Part shown: in pieces, positions 45,005 through 53,618 of the stretch
Numbering within the stretch: the stretch's first letter is position 1
How the letters are laid out: every line of letters begins with the position of its first letter
Source of the DNA: Marinitoga aeolica
GTDB lineage: Bacteria; Thermotogota; Thermotogae; Petrotogales; Petrotogaceae
Length of the DNA: 64,000 nt
Direction: 5' to 3'
NCBI RefSeq assembly: GCF_029910535.1
Contig: NZ_CP069362.1
Location: 930,001-994,000, forward strand
Notes under the pieces: generated by a model
Told to the model about the DNA's origin: nothing
What the model saw: only the letters and a program-made list of their open reading frames with translations
The model's database searches: none
Position numbers and translations under genes: made by a program

Positions 45005-46885
45005 ATGGGGGACAAACTATTTAAAAGTGAAGATATAAAAAAGATAGCATTTCTAAGCAGCTTAAATATTCACCCGAAAGAAAAAAAATTTGTTTTTGTA
45101 AAAACTAATATGGTTAAAAATGAATATGAAAGCCATATTTATTTATCATCATTTTCAGGAAAGATTAAAAAATTTGCTAAAGGAAAAAATCCATTATGGT
45201 CTCCTGATGGAAAATTTCTATTATTCACAGATAAAAAAGATAAAGACTTTAAAGGTCAGGAATTATATTTAATACCATATGATGGTGGAGAACCATATCT
45301 ATTAACAAAAATAAAAAATGGAAGTTATTCTAATATTAAATGGTCTGATGATTCAAAAGGTATTTATGCAATAAAAAAGGTAGAAGAAGAAAATGATTCA
45401 GATGTTAGGGAAATCGAAAGTCTTCCAGTTTGGCAAAATGGTGGTTCTTTTATTGAAAGATTTAAATATTCTCTTGTATATACCACTATTAATGGAAAGG
45501 AAAAAGAAATTAAGCCTCCAAAAGATGATTTTGAACCAATGTTTATTTCATTGTATAAAAATAAATTAACTGTTATTACAAGGAAAGATAGAGTAAATTA
45601 TCCTGCCGAAACAGAAATATATGTATATGATTTAAACAAAAAACAATGGAAAAAACTTCCTCTTACATTCAAAAAAGTTTTTTGGCTTGAATGGGTTAAT
45701 GATAAACATTTTGTATTTTTAGGACATGATGGTAAATATGGTTTAAACACCAATATGCATTTATATTATTATATAAACAAAAATAAAATTATAGATTTAT
45801 TTAATAATTTAGATCTTTCTTTTGGAAATTCTTTAAATTGTGATGTTAGATTTGGTTCGACAAGAAAAATAAAATTAATAGATGATACCATCTATTTCGT
45901 TGTTACTGAAAAGGAACGAGCTCCATTGTATAAAATTACTTTGGATGGCAAATTAGAAAAAGTACTAAAGGATGGATCTTGTGAAGATTTTGATATTATT
46001 GATGATAATTTAATATATATAAATCAAAACTTTTTAAAGTTACCAGAGGTATATTCATACAATAAAAACAAAAAACTGACAAAATTCAATGATAAAATAA
46101 TTAAAAATTATACTATAAAACCACCGTATTATTTAAGTGTAAAAAGTGAAGATAATACAGAATTAGATGTTTGGTATTTACCTCCATATACAAAAGAAAA
46201 TAAAGGTACTATACTTGAAATTCATGGAGGACCTAAAACTGCATATGGTGATTCGTTTATGTTTGAATTCCACTTATTAGCTTCTAATGGATTTGGAGTA
46301 ATATTTACCAATCCACATGGCAGTGAAGGATATGGAAATGATTTCGCAGATATTAGAGGAAAATATGGAACAATAGATTATAGAGATTTAATGAAAGCTG
46401 TCGATGCTGTAGTAGAAAAATTTAATTTGGATAAAAATAAGTTGGGTGTTACAGGTGGATCATATGGTGGATATATGACTAATTGGATTGTTACTCAAAC
46501 TGATAAGTTCAAAGCTGCTGTAACTCAAAGATCAATTTCTAATTGGTTTAGTATGTATGGAACTACAGATATTGGGTATTATTTTGTTACAGACCAAATT
46601 GGTGGCCATCCTTGGGAAAATAAAGAAAAATATATTGAATCATCACCGTTATTTCATGTTGATAAAGCAAAAACACCTTTATTGTTAATTCATTCATTAA
46701 AAGATTATAGGTGTTGGGTACCTGAAGCTCTTCAATTCTATACAGCATTAAAAGTACGTGGTGTAAAAACAAAGTTAGCATTATTCCCTGATGAAAATCA
46801 TGAATTATCTCGAAGTGGAAAACCCGATCATAGGATTAAACGATATAACTTAATAATAGAATGGTTTGATAAAAATATAAAATGA
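45005..46885 (+). CDS. S9 family peptidase (acylaminoacyl-peptidase type)
   Basis: 626 aa. N-terminal seven-bladed propeller (about 1-370) with repeats such as NPLWSPDGKFLLFTDKKD and NIKWSDDSKGIYAIKK. C-terminal alpha/beta hydrolase with nucleophile Ser in GGSYGGYMTNW, oxyanion HGGP (EIHGGPKTAYG), a late Asp in LKDYRCWVPEALQ and catalytic His in DENHELSRSG. It hydrolyses short peptides in the cytoplasm (no signal peptide). AAAGGGGA precedes the ATG. Single gene. Confidence 0.93.
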   Translation: MGDKLFKSEDIKKIAFLSSLNIHPKEKKFVFVKTNMVKNEYESHIYLSSFSGKIKKFAKGKNPLWSPDGKFLLFTDKKDKDFKGQELYLIPYDGGEPYLLTKIKNGSYSNIKWSDDSKGIYAIKKVEEENDSDVREIESLPVWQNGGSFIERFKYSLVYTTINGKEKEIKPPKDDFEPMFISLYKNKLTVITRKDRVNYPAETEIYVYDLNKKQWKKLPLTFKKVFWLEWVNDKHFVFLGHDGKYGLNTNMHLYYYINKNKIIDLFNNLDLSFGNSLNCDVRFGSTRKIKLIDDTIYFVVTEKERAPLYKITLDGKLEKVLKDGSCEDFDIIDDNLIYINQNFLKLPEVYSYNKNKKLTKFNDKIIKNYTIKPPYYLSVKSEDNTELDVWYLPPYTKENKGTILEIHGGPKTAYGDSFMFEFHLLASNGFGVIFTNPHGSEGYGNDFADIRGKYGTIDYRDLMKAVDAVVEKFNLDKNKLGVTGGSYGGYMTNWIVTQTDKFKAAVTQRSISNWFSMYGTTDIGYYFVTDQIGGHPWENKEKYIESSPLFHVDKAKTPLLLIHSLKDYRCWVPEALQFYTALKVRGVKTKLALFPDENHELSRSGKPDHRIKRYNLIIEWFDKNIK

Positions 46886-46905
46886 GGCTTAACGCCTCAT
46901 TTTAT
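46879..46905. terminator. Bidirectional terminator
   Basis: AAAATGAGGC, TTAAC loop, GCCTCATTTT. It overlaps the peptidase stop codon and also serves the convergent ecfT gene ending at 46916. Confidence 0.75.
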
Positions 46906-46915
46906 TAATATATAA

Positions 46916-47707
46916 TTATATTATAATCATAAAAATTCCCAAAGAAATGAAAGATATAAAAAATATTGTATCTTTTAGTTTCCATTGAAATTGTTTATAT
47001 CTTGTTCTTCCTTCCCAACCACTATAGCATCTTGCTTCCATCGCTATACTTAATTCATCCGCCCTTCTAAGAGCAGAAACCAACAAAGGTATAATTATAG
47101 CAACTAATCCTTTTAATCTACCAGATATTTTTCTTGAATCAAAATTAGCTCCTCTACTCATTTGTGCTTTAAATATCCTTTCTGCTTCACTTGCCATTAC
47201 TGGAATGAACCTAATTGCAATTGTCATAACCATAGACAATTCATGCGCAAATGATCTTTTTACTCTAAGCCATATTAAAACATCTTCCATTGCATTTGCA
47301 AGAGATGTTGGAGATGTTGTTAAAGTTAACACTGAAGATAACATAATAGCAAAAAATAATCTAAAAGTTATTATTGCTGCGTTAGATAATCCAGTATCTG
47401 TAATTTTTATAAACCAAAGCTGATAAATAACATTGCCTTCATAATTAAACAATTGTACAACAAAAGCAAATAAAATCAACATCCACATTGATTTTATTGA
47501 TTTTCCATACATTCTAAGTCCAACTCGAGATAAAACCATTAATATAAGTGTGTATAATGACATCAACACAACATCATAAAAACTATTTATAGTAAAAGCA
47601 AAACCAGCAAGAAAAAATAATCCTATTAATTTTGCTCTTGGATCTAATGAATGCATTAATGATTTTTTTTCAACATATCTTCCTATTGCAATATTTTCAG
47701 CAAACAT
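46916..47707 (-). CDS. ecfT: Energy-coupling factor transporter transmembrane protein EcfT
   Basis: 263 aa, about five or six membrane segments, with the conserved SLDPRAKLIGL start region and the two coupling-helix motifs near MSRGANFDSR and AMEARCYSGWEGRT (the second has Cys instead of the usual Gly after Ala-Arg). It joins S components such as BioY (53649) to the EcfA ATPases. Neither ATPase gene is adjacent. Single gene with its own promoter; GGTGGTG is its ribosome site. Confidence 0.92.
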   Translation of the reverse strand: MFAENIAIGRYVEKKSLMHSLDPRAKLIGLFFLAGFAFTINSFYDVVLMSLYTLILMVLSRVGLRMYGKSIKSMWMLILFAFVVQLFNYEGNVIYQLWFIKITDTGLSNAAIITFRLFFAIMLSSVLTLTTSPTSLANAMEDVLIWLRVKRSFAHELSMVMTIAIRFIPVMASEAERIFKAQMSRGANFDSRKISGRLKGLVAIIIPLLVSALRRADELSIAMEARCYSGWEGRTRYKQFQWKLKDTIFFISFISLGIFMIII

Positions 47708-47750
47708 TTCACACCACCTATTTAAGCTTTTTCATAATTCTACTATATAT

Positions 47751-47780
47751 ATTATACTATCTTATTTTTATTTATGTTAA
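47751..47780 (-). promoter_or_regulatory. Promoter of ecfT
   Basis: Minus strand TTAACA (47775-47780), 18-bp spacer, TATAAT (47751-47756). Confidence 0.6.
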
Positions 47781-47807
47781 AAAACAGTATCTAAAATACT
47801 TATATAA

Positions 47808-47836
47808 TAAAAAATGTGGAGCAACAGCTCCACATT
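47808..47836 (-). terminator. Terminator of the coiled-coil gene
   Basis: Minus strand AATGTGGAGC, TGTT loop, GCTCCACATT followed by a U-run. Perfect 10-bp stem. Confidence 0.85.
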
Positions 47837-47843
47837 ATTTTCT

Positions 47844-48026
47844 TTAATTTTCTTTAGCTTTTAATTCTTCTAATTTTTTTTCAATTTCTTCAAGTTCTTT
47901 ATTTATTCTTTCCCATTCCTCATCAAGATTCTTATCATGTTCATGCGGACCCATATACTTTTTTATTGACTCTTTCTCACTTTCCAAAAACTTTTTTCTT
48001 TCTAATAATTCTCTTAATACGCTCAT
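47844..48026 (-). CDS. Small coiled-coil protein of unknown function
   Basis: 60 aa. Almost all charged and helical, with heptads in LRELLERKKFLESEKESIKKYM and EEWERINKELEEIEKKLEELKAKE, joined by GPHEHDKN. Real by its own promoter (48088-48116), GGGGGG ribosome site and terminator. No recognised family. Confidence 0.82.
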   Translation of the reverse strand: MSVLRELLERKKFLESEKESIKKYMGPHEHDKNLDEEWERINKELEEIEKKLEELKAKEN

Positions 48027-48087
48027 AATATCCCCCCTTTTGATTTGTGAAAAAAATAATTTATAATAAATAACCTATCACACTCTT

Positions 48088-48116
48088 ATTTTACCATTTT
48101 GTTTCAAAAAAATCAA
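48088..48116 (-). promoter_or_regulatory. Promoter of the coiled-coil gene
   Basis: Minus strand TTGATT (48111-48116), 17-bp spacer, TAAAAT (48088-48093), 3 bp past the end of the nucleoside hydrolase gene. Confidence 0.65.
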
Positions 48117-48118
48117 TA

Positions 48119-49042
48119 TTAATTATATTTTTTCAAATTATCAAATAATATTTTTATAAATTCTTCTCTATCTACTTTTAATGCCCATCTAGAATTTGGT
48201 TCTTTAAAATGCCAATAATCTACCACAGTTTCACCATAGGTTAATTCACCTTTTGTTTCTACCTGTGCATAATATTCTTCAAATTCAAATATTTCTGGTT
48301 TTATTAAATATGCTATAGTACATGGATCGTGTAACGGAGCCCCTTCAATTTTAAATATATCAAAATAGGTTTGATGGAAGAATTCTAATAACATTCCCAT
48401 TTTTGATACTATTTCTGATTCAAATTTTTGCATTTCCTTAATTTCATCCATATATATTTTAGCTTGATGAGTTACATCAAGTGGAAATACTGTTAAATTA
48501 AAACCTGCATTAAAAACTATTTGTGCTGCTTCTGGATCAGCATATATATTAAATTCAGCTCTTGGTGTTGTATTTCCAAATTTTATTCCACCACCCATAA
48601 TAACCAATTCTTTAACTAATGGAACTAAATCAGGATAATTTAATGCAAACTTTGCTATATTTGTTAAAGGACCGACTGCAACTAATGTAATTTCATTTGG
48701 ATTACTATATACATTTTCTGCAATAAATTCAAGATAATTTTTATTTTCTAATTTTTTTGTTGGCTCAGGCAAATTTGCTCCTTCTAATCCGCTTTCTCCA
48801 TGAATATTAGGAGCAACAATTTGATCTCTTAATAACGGTTTATCAGATCCCGCAAAAACTGGAATATCTAATTTAGCCATTTCTGTTAAAACCAAAGCAT
48901 TTCTTGCTGTGTTTTTCAAATATGAATTACCAGCTACTGCTATTATTCCCAATAATTCAATTTCTTCAGCTATTCCTGCTAATAATATCGCTACTGCATC
49001 ATCATGTCCCGGATCACAGTCTAAAATTACCTTTTTTTTCAT
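48119..49042 (-). CDS. Inosine-uridine preferring nucleoside hydrolase
   Basis: 307 aa. The Ca-binding N-terminal motif DCDPGHDDA (about 7-15) is diagnostic; NIYADPEAA, VAVGPLTNIA and the late HDPCTIAYLI are in place. It splits ribonucleosides into base and ribose. GAGGTG is its ribosome site, 16 bp after pabC, so it is the last gene of the pab operon. It fits with the purine salvage genes at 54-61 kb. Confidence 0.92.
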   Translation of the reverse strand: MKKKVILDCDPGHDDAVAILLAGIAEEIELLGIIAVAGNSYLKNTARNALVLTEMAKLDIPVFAGSDKPLLRDQIVAPNIHGESGLEGANLPEPTKKLENKNYLEFIAENVYSNPNEITLVAVGPLTNIAKFALNYPDLVPLVKELVIMGGGIKFGNTTPRAEFNIYADPEAAQIVFNAGFNLTVFPLDVTHQAKIYMDEIKEMQKFESEIVSKMGMLLEFFHQTYFDIFKIEGAPLHDPCTIAYLIKPEIFEFEEYYAQVETKGELTYGETVVDYWHFKEPNSRWALKVDREEFIKILFDNLKKYN

Positions 49043-49058
49043 AATATCACCTCATTTA

Positions 49059-49844
49059 TTAAATAAAATTTATATTTTCTATTTCTTTTTCTAAATTTTT
49101 TAAAAATTTTAAATTAAAATCATATTTAATATCTTCAAACATTTTTATAGGCATTATTCTCATTAAAGAATTACTTAAAAATGCATAGTCATAATATTTT
49201 ATATCCTCATCTCTTATTATAGCCTCTTTTACATTAAATTCCTCAATTAGTATTCTTCTAATAACTCCATTTAATAATCCACATTCCAATTTAGGTGTAT
49301 ATATTTCATTATTTTTAACAAAATAAATGTTAGATATACTACCTTCTGTTATTTCATCCTTTTCATTTAAAAATATAGCTTCATTTTTGCTTATATTCAT
49401 AGCTCTATTTAACTCTAAAATATTTATTGCATAATTATTTGATTTTATATAATTTAAAGGATTTTTGCTAAATTTTCTATTTTTTGCAAATACTACATTA
49501 TAACCTTTATCTTTAACTTTCTCTAAATATACTCTATTATTTGAAGTTACTATTATATCAAATGTTTCCCTATTTTTCAAAACATTTATTTTCAAACTTC
49601 CATTAATAATATTATTTTTTCTAATAACTTCCATTGATATATTATATAATTTTTCTATAACAATATTAAAATTAATATCTAAAACCTTACACCCATTAAT
49701 TAGCCTTTCATAATGATAATTAAAAAATTCTAATTTACCATTATTAACTTTTAATGTTTCAAAAACACCCATTCCATACATTAACCCTTCATTTAAACTA
49801 TATGGTATTTCATCATTATAATATTTTCCATTAAAATATATCAT
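49059..49844 (-). CDS. pabC: Class IV aminotransferase, probable aminodeoxychorismate lyase
   Basis: 261 aa. Fold-IV PLP enzyme: GLMYGMGVFETLKV, the expected PLP Lys in NYIKSNNYAINIL, and EITEGSISNIYFVKN. Its place directly after pabB (4-bp overlap) argues for 4-amino-4-deoxychorismate lyase over a branched-chain aminotransferase. It releases pyruvate to make p-aminobenzoate for folate. Confidence 0.87.
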   Translation of the reverse strand: MIYFNGKYYNDEIPYSLNEGLMYGMGVFETLKVNNGKLEFFNYHYERLINGCKVLDINFNIVIEKLYNISMEVIRKNNIINGSLKINVLKNRETFDIIVTSNNRVYLEKVKDKGYNVVFAKNRKFSKNPLNYIKSNNYAINILELNRAMNISKNEAIFLNEKDEITEGSISNIYFVKNNEIYTPKLECGLLNGVIRRILIEEFNVKEAIIRDEDIKYYDYAFLSNSLMRIMPIKMFEDIKYDFNLKFLKNLEKEIENINFI

Positions 49845-51193
49845 ATCATTTTTAACCCCTTAATTAATGCTTTTCCTTTTGATAATGATTCTTCATATTC
49901 CATTTCCGAATCAGAATCCCATACAATACCTCCACCAAAGTTTGCATATGCTTTTTTATCTTTACAAAAAATAGTTCTAATAACTATATTTAAATCCATT
50001 GAATTATCAAATCCAATATACCCTATAGTTCCTGTATATAATCCTCTTTTATTTGGTTCTAATTCTTCAATTATCTCCATTGCTCTAATTTTGGGAGCGC
50101 CTGTAATAGATCCACCTGGAAATGTTGCCATAATTAAATCAATAGCATCTTTATCTTCTTTTAATTCTCCTACAACAGTAGAAACTAGATGATATACTGT
50201 TGCATATTCTTCTAAAGTAAATAATTCAGGTACCTTTACACTTCCTGGAATACAAACTTTCGATAAATCATTTCTTTCTAAATCAACTATCATCAATAAT
50301 TCCGCTTTATCTTTTGTACTATTTATCAACTCTTTTTTATTTTTTTCATCAACTTCTTTATCTCCTGTCCTTGGCCTTGTTCCTTTTATTGGCCTTGTCT
50401 CAACATATCTATTTTTTAATTTGATAAATCTTTCAGGAGAACTAGATACAATTTGAAAATCTCCAGTATTTATATATGCAGCAAAAGGTGCGGGATTGAT
50501 TTTCCTTAAATCTAAAAATAATTCTTCTGGAGATTTTATTAATTCTGTTTCTATTCTTTGAGTAAAATTGATTTGATATACATCACCTTGATAAATATAC
50601 TCTTTTATTCTTTTTATAGATTTTAAATAATATTCTTTACTCATATTAAATTCAATATCTATATCAGCTAATTTATTCTTTTCTTGCGGAATATACTTTT
50701 TCGAATTAAAGACTATATTCTTTATTTTATTATGCTTTTTTTCATTCTGACTAAATAAGTATAATTCTTCATTATTATGATCGTATATTAAAACTGTGTC
50801 ATAAAAAGGGAAATAAATATCATATATCCCAATATCGTCAATAGCCTTTGATTCAATACTTTCTATATATTTATTACTGTCATATGAAATAAAACCCATT
50901 GCCCCACCAATAAATGGAAGTTCTGTATCATTTTTTATTTCATATTTTTTCATTATTTCTTTTAAATCTAAAAATGGATTATCAGAATAATATTCTTTAA
51001 TCTCATTTTCATCCTCTAAAATAATTTTATTGTTCTTTGCTTTAAAGATTAAAAAAGGGTTTAATCCCAGAAAGGAATATTTACCAAGTCTTTCCTTATC
51101 CTTTTGACTATCTAAAAAAACTACATTTTTCTTATCTTCTAAAGAATTAAAAATATCAACTAAATTAAATGGAATTTTTAATTTTTCTATCAT
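49841..51193 (-). CDS. pabB: Aminodeoxychorismate synthase component I
   Basis: 450 aa. Chorismate-binding domain in the C-terminal half: GDVYQINFTQR, RPIKGTRPR (the Lys in PIKGT marks PabB rather than TrpE), DLERNDLSKV, FPGGSITGAPK and GFDNSMDLNIVIRT. It makes aminodeoxychorismate from chorismate and ammonia supplied by PabA. It overlaps pabA and pabC by 4 bp each. Confidence 0.93.
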   Translation of the reverse strand: MIEKLKIPFNLVDIFNSLEDKKNVVFLDSQKDKERLGKYSFLGLNPFLIFKAKNNKIILEDENEIKEYYSDNPFLDLKEIMKKYEIKNDTELPFIGGAMGFISYDSNKYIESIESKAIDDIGIYDIYFPFYDTVLIYDHNNEELYLFSQNEKKHNKIKNIVFNSKKYIPQEKNKLADIDIEFNMSKEYYLKSIKRIKEYIYQGDVYQINFTQRIETELIKSPEELFLDLRKINPAPFAAYINTGDFQIVSSSPERFIKLKNRYVETRPIKGTRPRTGDKEVDEKNKKELINSTKDKAELLMIVDLERNDLSKVCIPGSVKVPELFTLEEYATVYHLVSTVVGELKEDKDAIDLIMATFPGGSITGAPKIRAMEIIEELEPNKRGLYTGTIGYIGFDNSMDLNIVIRTIFCKDKKAYANFGGGIVWDSDSEMEYEESLSKGKALIKGLKMI

Positions 51194-51780
51194 AATATCT
51201 CCTTTCTATAATTCTTAGCAAAGGATAAGAAGTTTTTCAACATATCAAGCCCATGTTCTGTTAAAACAGCTTCTGGATGGAATTGAACACTTTCTATTGG
51301 GTATTTTTTATGTTTAATTGCCATTATTTCTCCTTCTAAAGACTCTGCTGTAATTTCTAAATCTTCTGGTAAATCTTCTTTTGAAACTACAAGAGAATGA
51401 TATCGTGTGACATTTAAAGGATTTTTTAATCCTTTAAACACTCCTTTAGAATTATGTTTTATAGGATATACTTTACCATGAACTGGTTCCTTTGCTTTAA
51501 TTATTTTAGCTCCAAAACTTTGAGCTATTGTTTGATGTCCTAAACATACACCAAAAATAGGTATTTTTTCCTTGAACACATTTATTATTTCCAATGATAT
51601 TCCTGCTTCATTTGGCGTTTTCGGACCAGGGGAAATAACAATCATATCTGGATTTAGTTTTTCTATTTCTTCTATTGTTATCTTATCATTTCTATACACT
51701 AAAACCTCTTCATTTAATAAGTTTAAATAATGAACTAAATTATATGTAAAAGAATCATAATTATCAATCATTAATATCAT
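51190..51780 (-). CDS. pabA: Aminodeoxychorismate/anthranilate synthase glutamine amidotransferase
   Basis: 196 aa, class I glutaminase: IDNYDSFTYNLVHY, SPGPKTPNEAG, nucleophile Cys in GVCLGHQTIA, and the late His-Glu in SVQFHPEAVLTEHG. It could also serve TrpE, but no trp genes are here. GAGGTGG is the ribosome site. The leader contains a terminator-like hairpin (51800-51823) after a promoter box next to a 55-bp repeat. Confidence 0.93.
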   Translation of the reverse strand: MILMIDNYDSFTYNLVHYLNLLNEEVLVYRNDKITIEEIEKLNPDMIVISPGPKTPNEAGISLEIINVFKEKIPIFGVCLGHQTIAQSFGAKIIKAKEPVHGKVYPIKHNSKGVFKGLKNPLNVTRYHSLVVSKEDLPEDLEITAESLEGEIMAIKHKKYPIESVQFHPEAVLTEHGLDMLKNFLSFAKNYRKEIL

Positions 51781-51799
51781 ACTTCCACCTCTGATTCTA

Positions 51800-51823
51800 T
51801 AAAAATACCCAGCTATTGCTGGG
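51800..51823 (-). terminator. Terminator or attenuator before pabA
   Basis: Minus strand CCCAGC, AATA loop, GCTGGG, then TATTTTTAT. It may end the upstream ATPase transcript or attenuate transcripts that begin at the -10 box 51852-51857. Confidence 0.65.
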
Positions 51824-51851
51824 ATTAAATGATATAATTTTTTCTACTTTC

Positions 51852-51857
51852 ATTTTA
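51852..51857 (-). promoter_or_regulatory. -10 box beside repeat copy 1 (toward pabA)
   Basis: Minus strand TAAAAT, exactly 6 bp from the edge of the 55-bp repeat, the same spacing as the TATAAT beside copy 2. No standard -35 is found at 17 bp, so activation through the repeat is possible. Confidence 0.45.
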
Positions 51858-51863
51858 AATATC

Positions 51864-51918
51864 TATTGTGACTTATGTGACAACTGTCGAATTTTTGTAT
51901 ACAACTGTGACAAATATT
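51864..51918. repeat. 55-bp perfect direct repeat, copy 1
   Basis: Identical over 55 bp to 53115-53169. It contains TGTGAC at 51867, 51876 and 51906, TGTCGA at 51885 (9-bp phasing of the first three) and the palindrome TTGTATACAA (51895-51904). It starts 3 bp past the ATPase stop and lies upstream of pabA. Looks like a cluster of binding sites; the ends show no inverted repeat. Confidence 0.9.
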
Positions 51919-51921
51919 AAT

Positions 51922-53085
51922 TTAAAAATTTTCTATATAATATCTAATTTTTGCTGGCAAATATAATATATCTTTGTTCTCAATAATAATACCATCATTC
52001 ATCAATCGTTTTATATATGTATAAACAGTTTGTCGCTTTACTTTTCCTTCTAATTTTTTAACAAGCGTAGATTTGTCTAAAGAGTTACGTGCTATTTCTT
52101 TTAATATTATTTTTTGAATTTTTGTAAATGAAAATGATTTTTCAATATTTTGAGATATTATCATTCCTATGCTTTTTTTGGCTATATCTTTACTTATTCT
52201 ATCAATATCAGAATTAATCAAAGCTATTTGCTGAGCCATCCATAGTGCATCTCTTGGATTCCCATCACTAAATACAGCAATTTCATTTAAAGCTTCTATG
52301 TCAAAATAATCGGGATATTCTTTTATTCGCTTTAAAATCATCTTCTTTATATCTTCAATAGTTAATGAATCGAGAAATATCATATCTTTAAATATATTTT
52401 CTAAATTTCCGCTTTCATTCCATCTCATTCGATCATTTGAATATTCTCTATATATAGAAAATGGCAAAGAAACAAATGTAATTATATTTTCTTTAAATAA
52501 TACATTTTTTAGAGAATCTAATATATTTAACACTTCTTCCTTTTTCTCTTTGTCTAATTCATCTATAATAATTAATATTTTGCCATATTCCTCAACAAGC
52601 AATGATAATAATTTGTCAATATATTCTTTTACTGAATAAATGTTAAATCTCTTTCTATTATTAACTGACTTTTCATATGAAATATTAGCAGCAAAAGATA
52701 GACCTCCGCCATATGTTGTATTGTAATTCATTTCATTTAATATAAATTCTTTTGACTCTTTAGCTATATTATTGATTTTTTTATTTTTCAATTTTAATGC
52801 TAAAATCGAAAGTTTATATAGGAAATCTCCAATTATTATTTCTTTTGAATCTTTTTCTGTTATTAAAATATGAAATCTTTTTGCATCTTCAGAATCAATA
52901 AAATTTAAAGTCGTAGTTTTTCCGACACCGGTTTCTCCACATAGTCCAAAAATTCCCATCGGTTGAAAATAAGCGATTTTGTTTAAGTGATTAAGTTCTT
53001 TTTCCCTGTTTACAAGAAAATCTTTATTACTAATTGGAGCATCAAATAAGGCTTTAATTATATATTTTAATTTATTTTTATTCAT
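51922..53085 (-). CDS. AAA+ ATPase with C-terminal winged helix (Orc1/Cdc6-like)
   Basis: 387 aa. Walker A GETGVGKTTTLNF (about 49-61), Walker B ILIIIDELDKE, sensor-like FVSLPFSIYREY and DGNPRDALWMAQQ (sensor 2 region). The C-terminal 70 residues form a winged helix (SLDKSTLVKKLEGKVKRQTVYTYIKRLMNDGIII). This is the Orc1/Cdc6-like AAA_16 layout seen in bacterial regulators and mobile-element ATPases. Single gene set between two identical 55-bp repeats, which I infer to be its binding sites. GAGGTGAT is the ribosome site. Function not known. Confidence 0.8.
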   Translation of the reverse strand: MNKNKLKYIIKALFDAPISNKDFLVNREKELNHLNKIAYFQPMGIFGLCGETGVGKTTTLNFIDSEDAKRFHILITEKDSKEIIIGDFLYKLSILALKLKNKKINNIAKESKEFILNEMNYNTTYGGGLSFAANISYEKSVNNRKRFNIYSVKEYIDKLLSLLVEEYGKILIIIDELDKEKKEEVLNILDSLKNVLFKENIITFVSLPFSIYREYSNDRMRWNESGNLENIFKDMIFLDSLTIEDIKKMILKRIKEYPDYFDIEALNEIAVFSDGNPRDALWMAQQIALINSDIDRISKDIAKKSIGMIISQNIEKSFSFTKIQKIILKEIARNSLDKSTLVKKLEGKVKRQTVYTYIKRLMNDGIIIENKDILYLPAKIRYYIENF

Positions 53086-53102
53086 ATGATCACCTCTAAA
53101 TG

Positions 53103-53108
53103 ATTATA
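53103..53108 (-). promoter_or_regulatory. -10 box of the AAA+ ATPase gene
   Basis: Minus strand TATAAT, 6 bp from repeat copy 2 and about 18 bp before the ATG, giving a short leader that still includes GAGGTG. No good -35. Confidence 0.5.
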
Positions 53109-53114
53109 AAATGT

Positions 53115-53169
53115 TATTGTGACTTATGTGACAACTGTCGAATTTTTGTATACAACTGTGACAAATATT
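53115..53169. repeat. 55-bp perfect direct repeat, copy 2
   Basis: Identical to 51864-51918. It occupies the -20 to -75 region of the ATPase promoter. Confidence 0.9.
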
Positions 53170-53274
53170 GAAGTTTAAAAATAATATGAAATTCTCTCTA
53201 TTAACAAATAAGTATTATTCTTTTATATTTTTTCATCAGTTCCACCTCCAATTCAATTATACCATATAAAAATA

Positions 53275-53296
53275 AAATGAGGCTTTCGCCTCATTT
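53275..53296 (-). terminator. Terminator hairpin left of element 3
   Basis: Minus strand AAATGAGGC, GAAA tetraloop, GCCTCATTT, then TATTTTTA. It abuts the left end of element 3 exactly and would stop minus-strand transcription coming from the bioY side. Confidence 0.7.
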
Positions 53297-53618
53297 CAGA
53301 CTGTTGACAAAATAAAATATGAAAAAATAATATGACCATGTATAATATTATTGGAATCCAAAAATAAAACGAATGAAAACTCGAAGATTGCCTGAAAAAA
53401 TTATGAATGAAGGTTTCCAAAATCACACGGATGTGATTTTGAGTGAAGCCGAGCATGGACGCGAGTCTGAACGGAAACCGCGAATGAGTAATTTTTTCAG
53501 ATTAGCAATCGAACGTTTGAATGAGTTTTATTTTGATTCCCACTTTGAGAATAAGAATTTTCACCTTAGACACGAATATTATTTTGAATATTTTATTTTG
53601 TACTTTGTCTACAAACTG
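53297..53618 (+). mobile_element. Short terminal-inverted-repeat element 3 (322 bp) with structured core
   Basis: Starts CAGACTGTTGACAAA and ends ACTTTGTCTACAAACTG. The interior is about 85-90% like element 2. Core: P1 GGTTTC(C) (53412-53418) with GGAAACC (53473-53479); P2 CAAAATCACA (53418-53427), loop CGGA, TGTGATTTTG (53432-53441); P3 near 53453-53462 with a TGGA loop. Left-end promoter-like TTGACA (53304), 18-bp spacer, TAATAT (53328). The two flanking hairpins differ, unlike elements 1 and 2. The gap 53170-53274 to its left holds only AT-rich sequence in which I see nothing. Confidence 0.75.

Noticed and set aside
51864-53169. AAA+ gene with 55-bp repeats as a plasmid-like origin or CRISPR-type array
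   Set aside because: Only two copies, one on each side of the gene; no spacers, no cas genes, and no origin features such as DnaA boxes or AT-rich unwinding array that stand out from the background. Control-region repeats fit better.
53170-53274. Search for a gene or riboswitch between the ATPase promoter and element 3
   Set aside because: Only AT-rich sequence without a frame, conserved aptamer or convincing promoter.
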